Assembly (NCBI GenBank): GCA_001600495.1
Contig: BCKE01000029.1
Location: forward strand, 355,807-419,806
From: Pilasporangium apinafurcum
Lineage: Eukaryota > Oomycota > Peronosporomycetes > Pythiales > Pythiaceae
Reading direction: 5' to 3'
Length of the DNA: 64,000 nucleotides
Below the pieces are notes generated by a model, which was not told the DNA's origin, did no database searches, and saw only the letters and a program-made list of their open reading frames with translations. Positions 43,277-56,274 of the stretch are shown here, piece by piece (the first letter of the stretch is position 1; each line of letters starts with the position of its first letter). A program made the translations under genes and the position numbers.

Positions 43277-43390
43277 ATTATCGTACTTAATGAGATATGT
43301 ATGCTACACTCTAACACACCCGTAAATAACACCAGTGCTCCCCCGTTTTTGGCAAGAGGCGGGAGCAGACTTCAACATGGACCGACGAAG

Positions 43391-46300
43391 ATGGCCGTCT
43401 CCAGCGACGATTGGCCGCACTTCTCGCTGCTTGCTGGCGCATCAACGTGCGCAATTACACCTGCGAATGAAGAAATCAATCAGAAGCTGATCCATGCGCT
43501 GTCTTCTCCGTCGTCATTTACATGCGAGTGTTGGTTGCAGCTTCGTACACCAAAGAAGCGAATCACTACTGACGGCGACTGTCGACTACGCGGTTGCTGG
43601 GTCGTCTATTCCCCACAATGGGCGTGCGGAATTAATAGCGCTGGCCGTATCGCTGTTTATCAAGGGAAAGCGTGGTATACAACAGTATCCAACAGTCAAA
43701 TGTTGCGCGAGCGGCGTTGGTATCATTTAGCGGGTGAGATGATCTGGTCTCGTCGATCATGAGTGTATGCATGCATTGACAGTCAATGTTGTTTTGTAAA
43801 CAGTCAGCTATGGTGCTAAAGAGGGGAGCTTGGAAATGCATTTAGATGGAGAGCCTGTTTCTTTGCAAATTCCCTCCAAATTAGACGACACGACTGGTGG
43901 TAACAAGATAGTGGATGAACCCCCATATTGTGGGCTAAGGTTGCATGGAAATATGTTCCATATCGCATACACACCAAACGCTGAGAATAGTTTATCGATT
44001 ATTGTGCATGAATTTCGGTTGTGGAGCTGCATAGTGCCGCGAGACGTTCTACAGAGGTGAGTTGTTAATATGAAAAATTGTTACACAAGTGCTTTGACCC
44101 AATTTTCATGGTGCTTCTAGTTGGTTTGTACAGACACATTTAGATCACCATCCTCTTATCAGCAAGCTATTCGCGCACTGGGCATTCTCTAGTGGTACTT
44201 TCAGGAATGGTGAAATGGATTTAAGCGGAAATGGGCATCATGTATGTCTTCAGCGGATTAATAATAGTCATCGAGGCTCGAGTTGGCTCTGCCTGACTCC
44301 ATCAGCACTCCGCCCAGAAAGTAATATGTTTATTCTCTCCGCATGGCAGGATACATCAACCATTTCCGGAATTTGTCGATTTGCTGTGGCGGTTAATTAT
44401 CGTCATAAAAAGAATGATTCATGGAATAAGGGACAAACTACACGGCGATGTCCCGTGATATTGTTCCTGCTTAATTTTTTGTCCATAAAAAGTAGCAGCA
44501 TCGTCAAGAAGGATGAGGGACAATCAGTCGTGGCCCTGTTGAAAGAGTGTGTCAGCAACTTGCCGGATGAAACTATTGTTGGATTTCGAATTCCCGCAAC
44601 GGGGAAACAGGAAGGACTGGTCGTTCCTTTGACGCATATGACCACCGCGGGTAAGGTGAGTTGTTCTATTCTGTTATACAGAAACGAATGGGCATATCAC
44701 GACTTCCTGTGTATGATCACTGCAGTCACATGTCATGAAGAGACTTGACCAACTAGCGATCGCCAAACTAGGTGACGCAATCGATTTGATACATTCGATT
44801 AAGCAATGCCTATCCCTCCTTGAAGGTCATAATGTCAATGCAAGAATAGATGCCGAAGCAGAGCAGCGAAGTGAGTTATCATTTTACAACATTGTGGTCA
44901 TAAATGGCTGCGACCTCGAGGATGCTTCATATAAAATGCTGACTAGCGCCCTGCGAGAGATTGAGGATACTTTTGGTGCATGGGTGAATAACATGAATAT
45001 CTACATACTTCATATGACGTCTTATTTGAATCGTCAACAGGATGGCGATTCAAGGTTCTATTTCGAGTATTTTACAAATGCGAGCAACTTGGAGTGGGCT
45101 TTATCAGCGATTATCAATAGAGTACGGAGCATCTGTTGTAAACATGGGCGACTCCAGTTTGATGTAGTTGGTGATGGTAGTATCCAGTTGGATAGTGATG
45201 GAAGCAACAGGATGTTGCGCTTACAAAACATAGAAACGAACAGCTTTTTTGCGAATGTCGGACTTTGCGAAGAAAGCGAATCATTTTTTATCACTGGAAT
45301 TTTCGCGAACTCGAAAGAACCGCAACAACTGAAAGGTGATGATTTCTTGCCGTTTGTGGAAGTGAGCTTTTCTTATATGGGATATAGTAAGCGCTGTCAT
45401 GTTGTGAGAACAGCAATCCGATTAAATAGTGATATGGCGAACGAATTTCACGTTGAGCGAGTCCATAGGAACAAGAGATTGGTGGGCAACAGTGACATCA
45501 GTTTGCTTCTCGAACAGCGATGCCAGTTGATGGGTGAAAAAAGAGATTTCCATGTCAATTTGCTTTTGCGGGAATTTGCAGAAGCGGAAAATACATTCAA
45601 GAGGATCGATGTTATGAAAGAAGAACTTTGGGCAAAACAACAATGGATTTCCGAACGCGGATTGCGATTATTTGAAGAAGATAAGATCTCCAAAGTGCAA
45701 ACAGAAGAGCTAACGAATGTGGCTCAATTTCACCAGCGATTGGAACTGCTTCACGCTCAATATACTATTGATGTGAGAGAGAGCAGTAGAGGAAATAATG
45801 GTAGTGATGGAGTTAAGCGCATAAAACTTGATTCATACACTCCGAAATATCAACATATCAGCAATGACCAAGCAGATGACAACGCGGATGAATTCTCCAT
45901 GAACGCCGAGGAAGCGGAAGAGAAATACCAAAAGCTTGCATTAAGGGCTGATTTTCTCATTCGTCAATTCGATGATATGGAACTACAACTGAAGAACACG
46001 CTAAAGGCTGTTCGTCTTGCGGAGCACAAGAGTACCACGATTATGAACGACTCGATAAAAAATTGGATGATGAAGTATCGAGACTTGATTCACACTAAGC
46101 AGGAAATAATGCTTACCACGCTACTGAAGAACAAAACTAGTCGCCTGATGTATTTTCTAGAGCAGAAACAAGCCGCAACTGCTAGAACGACGAACAACAT
46201 AAAAGCAGTAAACAGTTTAATACTTCGATACGAGAAGGAGCACATCAAGAGGAGGAAGCGTATTATTGTCTGTATGAAAGATATGTTTTCAAGCGTCAAA

Positions 46301-49300
46301 GATGAATTTACACACGCATCAAGTGTGAAGGTATCCAAGCAGGCTCTTACACAATGCCGATTGATGAGTTCACCATCATTATACCCGGAAGTATACAGCT
46401 CTTGCATTCTGGTATTTTTCCCACTGGAGCACTCTCAAAGAGAGACACCCAGCAATGTATCGCAAGCTGCCGTTAACGTAGTACACAGCATTTTGTATGG
46501 GCTTCGGTACTTTTGTCATGAAGCAACTCAGGAACCACTATGTCGGCGTGTATCATGTCATGAGAGTTTTCTATGGCTAGCATATGAACAAGGTGATTCC
46601 AAAGTCTCAAACGACATATTCACGGTCAACAAGAAGCAAGTATATCAACAATGCTGGGCGGTCATCTTTTTCACATACAATGCAATGTTTACATCTCCAA
46701 CAGCCGTTCGTGAGATGAAAGAGACTTTGCTAGTGGCGAAGCAAATGAAGAAACCTATACTCAATATCCAACTGGAACCTCTCTTACCAGGTCTGGAGGA
46801 ATTCAAGCAAGCGTGGATAGAGCCTCCAGTACTCCATGAGGGAACTCCCATTCGATTATGTCCAGTCGAGAAAGAGTACCTCATGTGGAAACAAAATGTG
46901 GCATTTTTCCAGTCAACTATCCGTGACATTGACGATTCTACAAGTTCTTCACTACGATTTCCGCTATCCACGTTTGCTTGTGATATATGTGGTTCAAGGG
47001 CTTCCCAAAACAGCTTAAATGAGCTAGTTCCGTGTCTCTCTTGTTGCTGGCCATTTGTCTCGCGCTCATCTCGAGTAATTGGTCTTGTTTCGGAGACGAA
47101 TGCATCTTTGACAACATCGGTCGAAAGTACGAACGACACTGTATCATCTTTCACCGATGTTGTACATTTTATTAGTAAATGGGTGAATGATATTCCGTCG
47201 ACTTCCATCCCGTTTGCCGTTCGTAATTATCAGCTTGATCCAAAGGATGTATCCCCACTCTCCATTAAATGGGAAGAAATACTTACCGCTAAGCTTCGCG
47301 ATGAAACCGTGCAATGGGAAAAGAGTTTCGCAAATCGAAAACAAGACATGGAAAAGATCATTCAAAAGTTATTTAAAGTGTATGAAGAAGAAGCGCTAGA
47401 GTTAACAAATCTCGAGTCTACTCTATTGAAGCGCAAGCAAAGTAGTCGAGATGTGAGTATGGAACAATTGAGCAACTATCGCGCTGAAATTGATATTATT
47501 AAGTCGATTATGGCGAGAAAATGTAAAGACGATAAGCTGGAATTGCCACGGCGTGCACGAGAAGTAGCCACGATGGTAGAAGAAGATGTACGGCAGCATA
47601 TTCATGAAACTGACGCATGGATGATGGACGAGGAGAGACTACAAGAAACAGAAGAAATGTCAGATGCAAGTAATGCACCAGTTATGGATGCAAAACATAT
47701 ATTCCATCAATTGTTAGCACAAACTTGTCGAAAAATTGCAAATGTTGGACGCCAGCTTGTTGAATATCAATTACAAAAAATGACCAAGCAACTAGATATG
47801 GAAGAACAGCTTGCTCATATCGACCACTATGATTTTCTCCGTCGTTTTGAAGAGGTTACTTTCAATGCTAAATTATTGTATTCTTTTCATGAGGGGTAAT
47901 GGCTCACGGTGGTTTACCCTGTAGGACGAGCTGCTACGAGCAGAAAATATGTATGATGATGCCTTGCACATTGCTCATGACTTGATTGCCGAACAGGAGA
48001 CGAAGGTCGTAGATGATGCAAGGTCATTATGGGAGATATCGCAGCTTCTACCATGCAAATTTTCATCTGCCATATTTGATTGTGATATGGTAGAGCTGGA
48101 TAAACATAGTCTTAATATGCAAAATCAAAATGCCTTTCAAGCATTGATATTAACTGATACCCAGGTTGCAGGTCTACGCATGTGTGTGGTAAGCACCTGA
48201 AAACATTTTACTGGCTTAAGAATAGTCAGTTGTGACATAGTGCATTGATTCCATGTTAGGCGAAGCGCTTTTTAAAGGAAGTCCATGCAGCGAGGGTCAT
48301 TTTTCAATCGTTCTTTACACCTTCTTCAGCATTAGTGATTGATGGTGATTATTCCCAAAGGGAGCAATTCCCAGCAGATATAACAAAGCTGAAAGAGGTC
48401 TGCGCAGTTAGTTTGGATTACCCTGCCAACACTTGGGATTCACTGGAGAAAATGGCGGCATTAATAGAAATGGAAGTGCAACTGACATACCAAGCAAACC
48501 TTCGATGCTGTGCGCAGAAAATGCGTTTTCATAACGAATTTATGGGAGCAACCTTGCGGCAGAATGGGGAGTTTAACCAAAGCTACTTGAATCATCTTCA
48601 AGAACAGCTGGTGGATGCTGACGCTCGGAAAAACAACAGCTTTCATATGAAAGAGCAAAATGCAAAACAACTTCGTGCAGTTATAGAGGACCGCGAGCAA
48701 TGCAAACGACGAATGGTGTTATTGCAAGCCAAACTTATGGAGATCAAGGAAAGCAATCATTTTGCACTGGATATGCTTAAAACCTGCCGTGGGTCATACG
48801 AAAGAGCAACGAATGTAATTGAGCAGCTACAGAACTACAAAATGGATCCAGTTTACAAAACTTGGCATGCTGTTGGTGGTTTTCATGTGTCATGTATTGG
48901 TGATCTATATGACGTGCGATCCAAAAGCTCAGAGATCATTGAAGAGCTAGAGCGTGAAATTGCAATGTTAGAGCGTCAAATGGATCGATTCAATGGAGTT
49001 GCCGAAAATCGTCGTACTGAATGGATCAACGAAAGTATTGTCGACATTCAGTTGTACGAGCGTGTTGAGAAGATTCAAGACTGCGCCCATGATGCGCTTG
49101 AACAGGTGATAGAAGCTGAGGAACGACGAGTTTTTCATCTTCTCTCATGTTTCGATGCGCGTGGGACGTGGCTGCAAAAAGGTATGATTCAGCAGTTACA
49201 TCACCAAAGTGGGGCTTCATGGAACATAGGAATCGATGACATTTTGGTTCAGCTATCCATTGCGAGGCTGGACGTAATCAGGCAAGAAAAGCAGCGAGAC

Positions 49301-51395
49301 GCTCTCGTAAGGAAGCTGCGTGTGCTAGAGCGATTGCGAAAGCAAGAAGCTGAGAAAAAACAAGTACGGTTTGTTTCTTTTGATGTAGATGATTATTGGT
49401 ATCACTCACCAATGTAAATGTTTTACGTTCTACACAGCTCTTCATCGATGAACTGGACAACTACCAAGAGCTGCATGCACTTATGCTTAAGCGTGTTGAT
49501 TATATTAATAATCAATTATCACAAGTAACTCAAGGATTAACTTCGCTTTCAGGGGATACTGTCCAAGAGAAGAAGGCGTTATCGCTGTCACGTGAACAAA
49601 TTCGTACCAGTGTGGATACACTCAAAGCTTTGTCCATCATGGCGAGAAAAGATCACCTTGCTGCCGAAGCACGGCTGTGTCATATCAAATGGCAAATACA
49701 AGAACAAACTGCTACGGACTATCGAATAGAAGCGCTGATCAACGAGTTGACAGCTAAAATCGCTGTTGCTGATAATTACCTAGCGCTTTTGAAGCAAGAT
49801 GACGAGTACTTACGCGTCCAAGGAATTGAGACAGCTTCAGCACCTTTGTTTCCCAACGAAGGCTGGACCAAGAACTGCGGTATTGACCTAAGACTCGTAC
49901 AGTTGGTATTTGAGTACTATGCGAGTCAGCAATGGTCCAAACAAGCTCTGAACGAAACGACAGTCATCGGTGAGAGAATTTTTCATCTGAAAGAGCAACT
50001 CGGTGCAAAAACGAGTGAAAGTGAGTTCAATGAAGCGGAACAAGCATCTGCAATATCTGCAATAAGAAAAGCTCAGTTAAAGCTGTTAGTAAATCGATTC
50101 GAGTGCCGTGTAGCAGAACAAACATCCGATGCGTTGCGAGCAATAATCGACGCCAGAGTGGCAGGTGCACTCTCCTCACTATCATATCATAATCATCAAC
50201 TCGACGAAATACTTGCGAAAGAAGAGTCTGCGGCAACAGTGTTGTCATTGGAAACCTTGGAAAACTTGTTCTCTTGGAAGATCTGTCATAAACAGAAGGA
50301 AGCGTTGAACAACATGTTGCGAAGAATAGCTACCATAGCCGATCCAAGAGATACAGCGGGGAATATCTCGGAAGTGATTTTTGGAGCGAGTTTGGGTCGA
50401 AACGATATCAAGCAGATCTACTACCGAAAGTCGAAAGCGTACGTCGATGAACAATGGAAAATTGTGCTTGTCGTACTCTTTTTTGCGCGTCTCTTTCGTC
50501 GATCAGCGCTCAAGGTAAGTCAATCAACTGATAGCAAGTTTTTAATCTCTTTTATATATTTGTATGCTACTTTTTTTTCCAGAAAGCAGCTCGAAAGCGA
50601 AAAGCTGAAGCCTCAAAACTTGCGACAATTACTCTTGCACGGCTTGCCGAATGCAATCGAATCGCTCAGTTCCTTCGAAAACCTGATGCCGCCCAAAACC
50701 TACAGACTATCTGCAAGTCTGTGGCTGAGATGCACGACCAACCTCTGGAATGGAGATCATGCATGATGGAGAGCATTCGACTGTGGCAACTCGAGATTCA
50801 AGAAACAGAACGAGCCGATTTCCTCATAACCGTTAGCGATGGTCTACGCACGGTACGTCCACAACATCCCACGCAGTTATTGAATATATGGGCGAATAGA
50901 CTCACTTTTTGTTGGCTTGTCTAGTCTCGGCCTTTGCATGTCTCACTTGCTTCATTGTTTGATCCACATCATAACATTCGCCTGGTTGCCCATGCACTCA
51001 CACAAGCCAGAATGCGATTTGAGAATCGGCCGCCCATTCCAACTGATGTCGAACTTCTCTCAGTAACAACCAATACTATTAAGGTTCGTGCGTTCATTCT
51101 CAGCGGTGACTGTGAGGCTGGGACTGATGCTTGTTATGTTGATGTGTAGATAAAGTGGAGGCCATATACAGACGATCAAGAGTTGGTGTACGCTGCTGAG
51201 ATCCAGGCGTGGCAGCCGACCGCTACAACCACCCAGCATTGGGACCGTTTCCTTTGCGATGAAAAGACTCGGCATACGTTTTACAACCTCCAACCACTTG
51301 GCACCTATTGTGTTCGCATCCGCATTGGGTTCAGCAAGACAAATTGGGGGTTTGCCTCCACTCCAATCTTCGTGTCGTTGGCAAGTTTGACATGA
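43391..51395 (+). CDS. Very large multidomain protein: LamG/ConA-like, coiled coils, TIR-like segment, FN3
   Basis: Ten exons (43391-43733, 43804-44056, 44121-44655, 44726-47854, 47925-48188, 48260-49363, 49438-50514, 50583-50852, 50925-51083, 51150-51395) join in phase to 2,459 residues. I do not recognise it as a named family. Residues about 40-200 look like a LamG/concanavalin-like sandwich (FTCECWLQLR, RRWYHLAVSYGAKEGSLEMH). A second related segment starts near 220 (HWAFSSGTFRNGEMDLSGNG). About 930-1060 has alternating strands and helices ending in WAVIFFTYNAMFTSPTAVRE, distantly like a TIR domain. A Cys cluster (CDICG, CLSCC) lies near 1128-1150. Long charged coiled coils occupy most of 600-900 and 1200-2300. 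The last 95 residues are a fibronectin type III domain (IPTDVELLSV, KWRPY, YNLQPLGTYCVRIRIG). No signal peptide is seen. The donor at 47855 (GTTACT) is the weakest junction, but the only one I found that keeps frame. Confidence 0.8.
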
Positions 51396-51857
51396 GAATC
51401 GTGATGATGCATGCTTAATCGACAATGTCGTAACGTCCTGTGTGATTCATGTGGGTTTCTCTCAAATCTCTTTCGTCGATCATGGGATCGCGTACGCTAT
51501 TTGAAGAACGGGTCCACTCGACTTTGCCAACTTCAATATCCATTGAGTTTTTAAAACCACAATACCAGTCAGCAATTGCTGATTTTTTTTTGCAGGGATG
51601 TTCAGGATTAGGGGACCACCAGAATACGCGGCTTTTGATTGGTTATTCGTTAAATTCCAGCCAATCAAAACGATTTATTTAGTTATTTGAGTCGCTTGTT
51701 GAAGTTGGAATGAGGTCTTTCCATGGTTTCGGAAAATCCGAAAGGTCTCTCATCTCTTTATCGGGTTGGCCCGTTGGAAAGTGTTTCCGAATGCTACCGC
51801 TCTCAGTTCAAAATTTACCAGCAAACACTCAAGAGCACAAGCACACAAATCATAAAA
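51396..51857. other. Intergenic region with inverted CCAAT repeat
   Basis: No gene is recognised between the large gene and the small one at 51858. A perfect inverted repeat lies at 51633-51670. A GCTCTCAGTTCAAAATTT sequence at about 51798-51815, 45-60 nt before the next ATG, weakly resembles the oomycete initiator plus flanking element. Confidence 0.45.
51633..51670. repeat. Perfect 10-bp inverted repeat built on CCAAT
   Basis: TTTTGATTGG at 51633-51642 pairs with CCAATCAAAA at 51661-51670 across an 18-nt loop. It lies about 190 nt upstream of the small gene. Each arm holds a CCAAT box, so it may be a regulatory site, or simply a hairpin. Confidence 0.6.
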
Positions 51858-52181
51858 ATGAGCTCTTCCGTACAAGATGGTATGCTGTCTTAAAGTCTTG
51901 GCTCTGTGTATGTGCTGATTCATTGACTCTTCCATACAATACTTATAGAGAAAGTTATGAACAAGGCGGATTGTCTAGAACTATTCCGCGCGTTGAAGAA
52001 CAAGGATGAGTTAAGTCCATCATGCAAGGAAATCATGGAAAGTATCATGTCGGGTGGACCAGGGGTCGCTGAGAACGAATCGGTGAATACTCATGGAGGC
52101 AATCGAACGCGTGGAGGCATCAGCCACGCAGCGCTTCAACGCCGCTTCACCGGCAAGATGTCGGGTGTCAGCTTGCACTAG
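51858..52181 (+). CDS. Small hypothetical protein (84 residues)
   Basis: Two exons (51858-51879 and 51949-52181) join in phase through a 69-nt GT-AG intron to 84 residues starting MSSSVQDEKVMNKADCLELF. The first half is helical and charged. The second half is Gly/Arg-rich and ends in RRFTGKMSGVSLH. I do not recognise it. Support comes from the clean splice pair after only 22 coding nt, the ATG context and the end before the next gene. It may be a real conserved small protein; without an alignment this is moderate. Confidence 0.5.
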
Positions 52182-52634
52182 TGAACTCTATCGGGTGAAT
52201 GCTTGACATCTGTAGATGTGATTGATTGTGTTGTTCATTGTCCGATACCAATATTGTTGGCTCTCATAAATTAAGATAGACCCAACAAAAGAACCCTCTC
52301 GAGGTTGAAGGAGAAGGACATGTATACAATAAGAGAAAACTAGTGCGTTGAATAAGAGGTAGTATATACAATAGCGTCCTTCTTCGCGCAGCTGTATTCG
52401 CTTCTTGCTGCAATAGATATCGTTTTGTCATCAATTCACTCGTTCTTTTGACTAAACCATTTGCCATTAACCCAACAAAGTATGATAAAAATGGGTTTTT
52501 CATGCATGTATTTAATTCGATAATTGTAATTTGGGTTATTTATTAACGGGTTTTGACAAATGACTCGTGGGTTTATTTGCTGGGCCTGACCTACCATTGG
52601 TGCCAATCATCCAAGAAGCATAACCAACAGCAAC
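52182..52634. other. Intergenic region upstream of the Era gene
   Basis: No gene is recognised. The word ACCCAACAAA occurs twice (about 52277 and 52471), and the last 130 nt before the Era start are A+T-rich. An open frame on the minus strand at 52264-52503 and another at 52536-52964, largely antisense to the Era coding region, have no domain. Confidence 0.45.
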
Positions 52635-54584
52635 ATGGAGCTGCTCATCCACCGTAGCAGGAGAGCGGCGCTGACGCTGAATCGCACGAATCTCAACACT
52701 CCAGTTGCATACTACCGCACAAAGAAGAATCAAGCAAAGCGTGCAGCTGCCGCCGGACAGACTTTGGCAGATAGTACGGCACGACAGGAAAAGAAAAAGC
52801 CACTGCAGCACACAGGCAAACAACAGCATTTTCAGCAGAGAAAACATGCAGATAACAAGAGAAATGCAACTGTTAGTCGACACAAAATAGAAGATGAGGA
52901 AGTGGAGGAACCTGTGGACGTAGAGGCAGAATGGAAACGTATGCGTACCGGAACGATGCAGCACCTGCTGCCGGTAGTGACTGTTCCAAGGAGAGAGCGA
53001 CAGGAACTAGAGAACAAATTACGCATGCGTCGACTGGGACTACTTCGCGAAGAAGAAGAGGACGATTTAGAGCGAGAGCTGCGCGATTATGCCGAACGGA
53101 AGCAGCACCATCAGCAACAACACCAGCAACAAAAGCCATTGCACTTTCACGACGCACACGATGACTTTTTCGTCAGATCGCCCAAGAAACCAATGCGACG
53201 ACCAGTGGCACAGAAACAGAAGCAGTTTACCAATATGCAGTCTGCACCAGAAGAAGTCATGGAGCGTGAGTTTTTGGTGCCAGATGAACCAGATCACCCG
53301 AAAGCGCTGGATGTAGCTGTGATTGGGCGACCAAATGCGGGCAAGTCGTCCATTATGAACTCATTACTGAATGTGACGGTAAGGTTCTATAATATCATAG
53401 GTATGCACTGCTCTTGAGTATTTATTCTTTTGTCTTTCTAGATTTCTGCAGTTTCTGCCAAATACAATACAACACGAGATCGTATGCTAGGCATTCTGAC
53501 CGAAACGGACAGTCAGATCACATTCTACGATACTCCCGGTCTGATCAAACCAAAGTACGTCAGCTCAAACATCACTGGTCTGTATGCACCGGTACTCATA
53601 TTGCTTAAATTCTACATGATATTAGGGAAAGTCATGACTACGTGCGATCGCTGGTGACTACGGCCGCTGAGACCGTTGAAAGTGTGGATATGTCGATGCT
53701 GGTGGTGGATGCAGTGAAGCGACTGGATGAAGCAGCCATAGATGCATTGGCGAAGGTGATCACGACGTCGGCGCAAGTGTCATCTCCAATTATGCTCGTC
53801 ATGAACAAGTACGACCTTGTTGGCGAGCGAGAAGATCACAACTTGGCAATGAAGATCAAAGATCTGTCGCAGATGATTGAAGAGATTTACGAAACTCACT
53901 ACGATGCTGATTCAGCTTCTTTGGATCTGGATCCGCTTGCCTACATCGGAAAGAACAGCATCAAGGTCTCGGCATTGAAGGGATACGGCATGAAAGGACT
54001 AAAACGAACTCTGCTTTCGTTGGCCGTAGATCGCCCCTGGTAAGCCCATTACATTCATAGCAAGATATTACGACCTTCTCACAGCGCAAACTGATGCCAT
54101 TTACAGGAGTTACCATTCGTCCATGAAATCGGATCAGTCGGATTTGAGTTTGGTCACAGAGATCATTCGGGAAAAGCTTTTTCGCCGGTTCAACAAAGAG
54201 CTACCGTACATGTTTGAGCAAGAGAATGTGTACGTATTTGCCTCAAGTTGTATTATACCATCGATTGTCGCATTCATAAGTAACTTGTCCATTATATGCA
54301 GTGGTTGGACAAAATTTAAAGACAAAAGCATCCGTATCGACCAAGACATATTCGTACGTAGCCTCTCATTGGATTCTGCAATTTCGTGGTGGACTAAATC
54401 GAAACACTTTGCTTTATGTCTACATTTACAATTACAATTCCAGGTTCCTGCTCCTCGGGTCCGCAAGATGGTCATTGGGCACAATGGAGACACCATTCGT
54501 TCTGTGGGCATCGCTGCACGCGAAGAAATCGAAGCGCTTCTCAAACGTCCTGTGCATCTATACTTGAACGTTCGTGTCCGTTAG
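52635..54584 (+). CDS. Era-family GTPase with KH domain, probably mitochondrial
   Basis: Six exons (52635-53378, 53442-53554, 53626-54039, 54107-54229, 54302-54353, 54444-54584) join in phase to 528 residues. The GTPase core starts near 230: DVAVIGRPNAGKSSIMNSLL (G1), TTRDRMLGI (switch), YDTPG (G3), VMNKYDL (G4), KVSALKGYGMKGL (G5 region). The C-terminus has the Era KH domain with RVRKMVIGHNGDTIRSVG and VHLYLNVRVR. Era proteins bind the 3' end of small-subunit rRNA and are needed for ribosome assembly. The N-terminal 225 residues are long for the family, basic and Gln/His-rich. The very start (MELLIHRSRRAALTLNRTN) looks like a mitochondrial presequence. That fits the ERAL1 role in mitochondrial ribosome assembly; location is inferred. 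Confidence 0.9.
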
Positions 54585-54788
54585 TGTGAAGGTCATAGAT
54601 GATAGCATGGCGATCCATCCAATGAAAAACCCAATTGGACTTTGATGACACGCTTCTTTGTTTGGATATTTTAATAAAACCCATAAACGGTCATTTGGTG
54701 ATCACTTTATCTTTGTTTTGTACGGACATTTTGGTTTTTTCTAGAAGGCAAGTGCAACATCTAACCAGCCGCTCCAAACAATCAGAAA

Positions 54789-56274
54789 ATGGAGTTCAAG
54801 CATGTGGGCAATGCGCTCTTTGTGGACGAATCATATGCGGAGGCGATCGTGCAATACTCCAAAGCCATTGAGACGTGCCCTGAGGATGCGGATGCATTCG
54901 CTAAGCGTGCCGCTGCGCAGTTGAAGCTGAATAAGCTCCACGAAGCCGTTGAAGATGCGTCGCGTGCGATAAACTTGGATGCGCAGTTGACAATGGGGTA
55001 TCTGCGCAAAGGGTACGAAGTTTCGTTGGATGAAGCTACTTTAATATGCGCAATATGTGCGTGTGCACATGAGAGCGAACATAATCATGACAGTGTGGTT
55101 TAAACTATTGTAGGATTGCACATTTCGAAATGGAGCAGTATCACGAGGCAAAGCAGGCGTTCTTAGCAGGAAAAAAGGTTGTTTCATCGACAAATGAACA
55201 ACTTGAGAAGCGCTTCCAGACATGGATTCGTAAATGCGACGCAGAGCTCGATAGTATGCACCTTTTTTTTTGGTATGCAAAGAGTGGGAATCCTTTCCAA
55301 TGATCATGATTACCCGTAGGTGACGATGAGGATACTTCGATGTTGATGGAGAAAGCCCCAACTTCACCAGTAACTCCTGCCGGTGATCGGAAAGTCACTG
55401 CTGTTGCAGCAGCAGAACCTACGAATGTTTTCATTCGGTAAGCTTGCCATGTCGTTACATTGGAGTAGAAGAAGAGCAGCAATCTAATCATATGTACTCT
55501 GTATAGTCATGAATGGTATCAATCAAGTACCCACGTCACTGTTTGTATTCTCCAGAAGAATTTAACCCAGGACGATGTGACCGTGGTAATCGAGCCAAAG
55601 AAGGTAATCAGCGACTCAATTCTGTACTGGCTAGGAGAAACTGACGGTTTACCATCCACAATCCGAACTTGTTCGCGTGCAGCTGCTTGTCCATGTGATG
55701 ATCAATGGAAAACAAGTCGAAGCCTTTAATAAAAGGCTCTTTGATGATGTTGCAGTGAGCGAATCGTCGTGGAAAATCTTGGGTCCGAAAGTCGAGGTCC
55801 GACTCAAAAAGCAGCACAACTCTCATTGGGATCAGTTGGAGGAAGCAGTTTACCAAACACCGGCACAGGTGATCACGGGCCCTGCCGCAGTGTTTGAAGA
55901 GAAAACCACCACTTCACGTCCATACGCTAGCACTCGCGACTGGAATCACATTGAGAAAGTCATCAATGACGAACTGGAGTCCGAGAAGCCTGAAGGCGAA
56001 GAAGCGATGCAGAAGCTCTTCCGCGATATTTATTCCAAGGCTGACGAGAACACGCGCCGCGCCATGAATAAATCCTTTGTAAGTATTATGTTGAAGTAGT
56101 GGTGGCTTTTGCCATGATATGCTTGCTGCTCATATTTCTTGACATTATTTTTCATCTCATTAGCAAACATCCGGTGGCACGGTGCTATCGACCAACTGGA
56201 AGGAAGTCTCTGAGAAGGACTACGAAAAAGAGCGCGTGGCTCCAGATGGCATGGAATGGAAGAAGTGGGGATAG
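54789..56274 (+). CDS. SGT1: SGT1 co-chaperone (TPR, CS and SGS domains)
   Basis: Six exons (54789-55012, 55114-55253, 55320-55437, 55507-55603, 55635-56078, 56164-56274) join in phase to 377 residues. Residues 1-115 are TPR repeats ([37 protein letters not shown]). A Ser/Pro linker leads to a CS domain at about 160-255 ([15 protein letters not shown] through [12 protein letters not shown]). The C-terminal SGS domain has [50 protein letters not shown] and ends [12 protein letters not shown]1 links HSP90 to SCF ubiquitin ligases and kinetochore assembly. The intron inside the CS domain (55604-55634) is only 31 nt (34 with the next AG). A 49-nt alternative starting at 55586 also keeps frame but would remove part of a beta strand. 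Confidence 0.92.
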
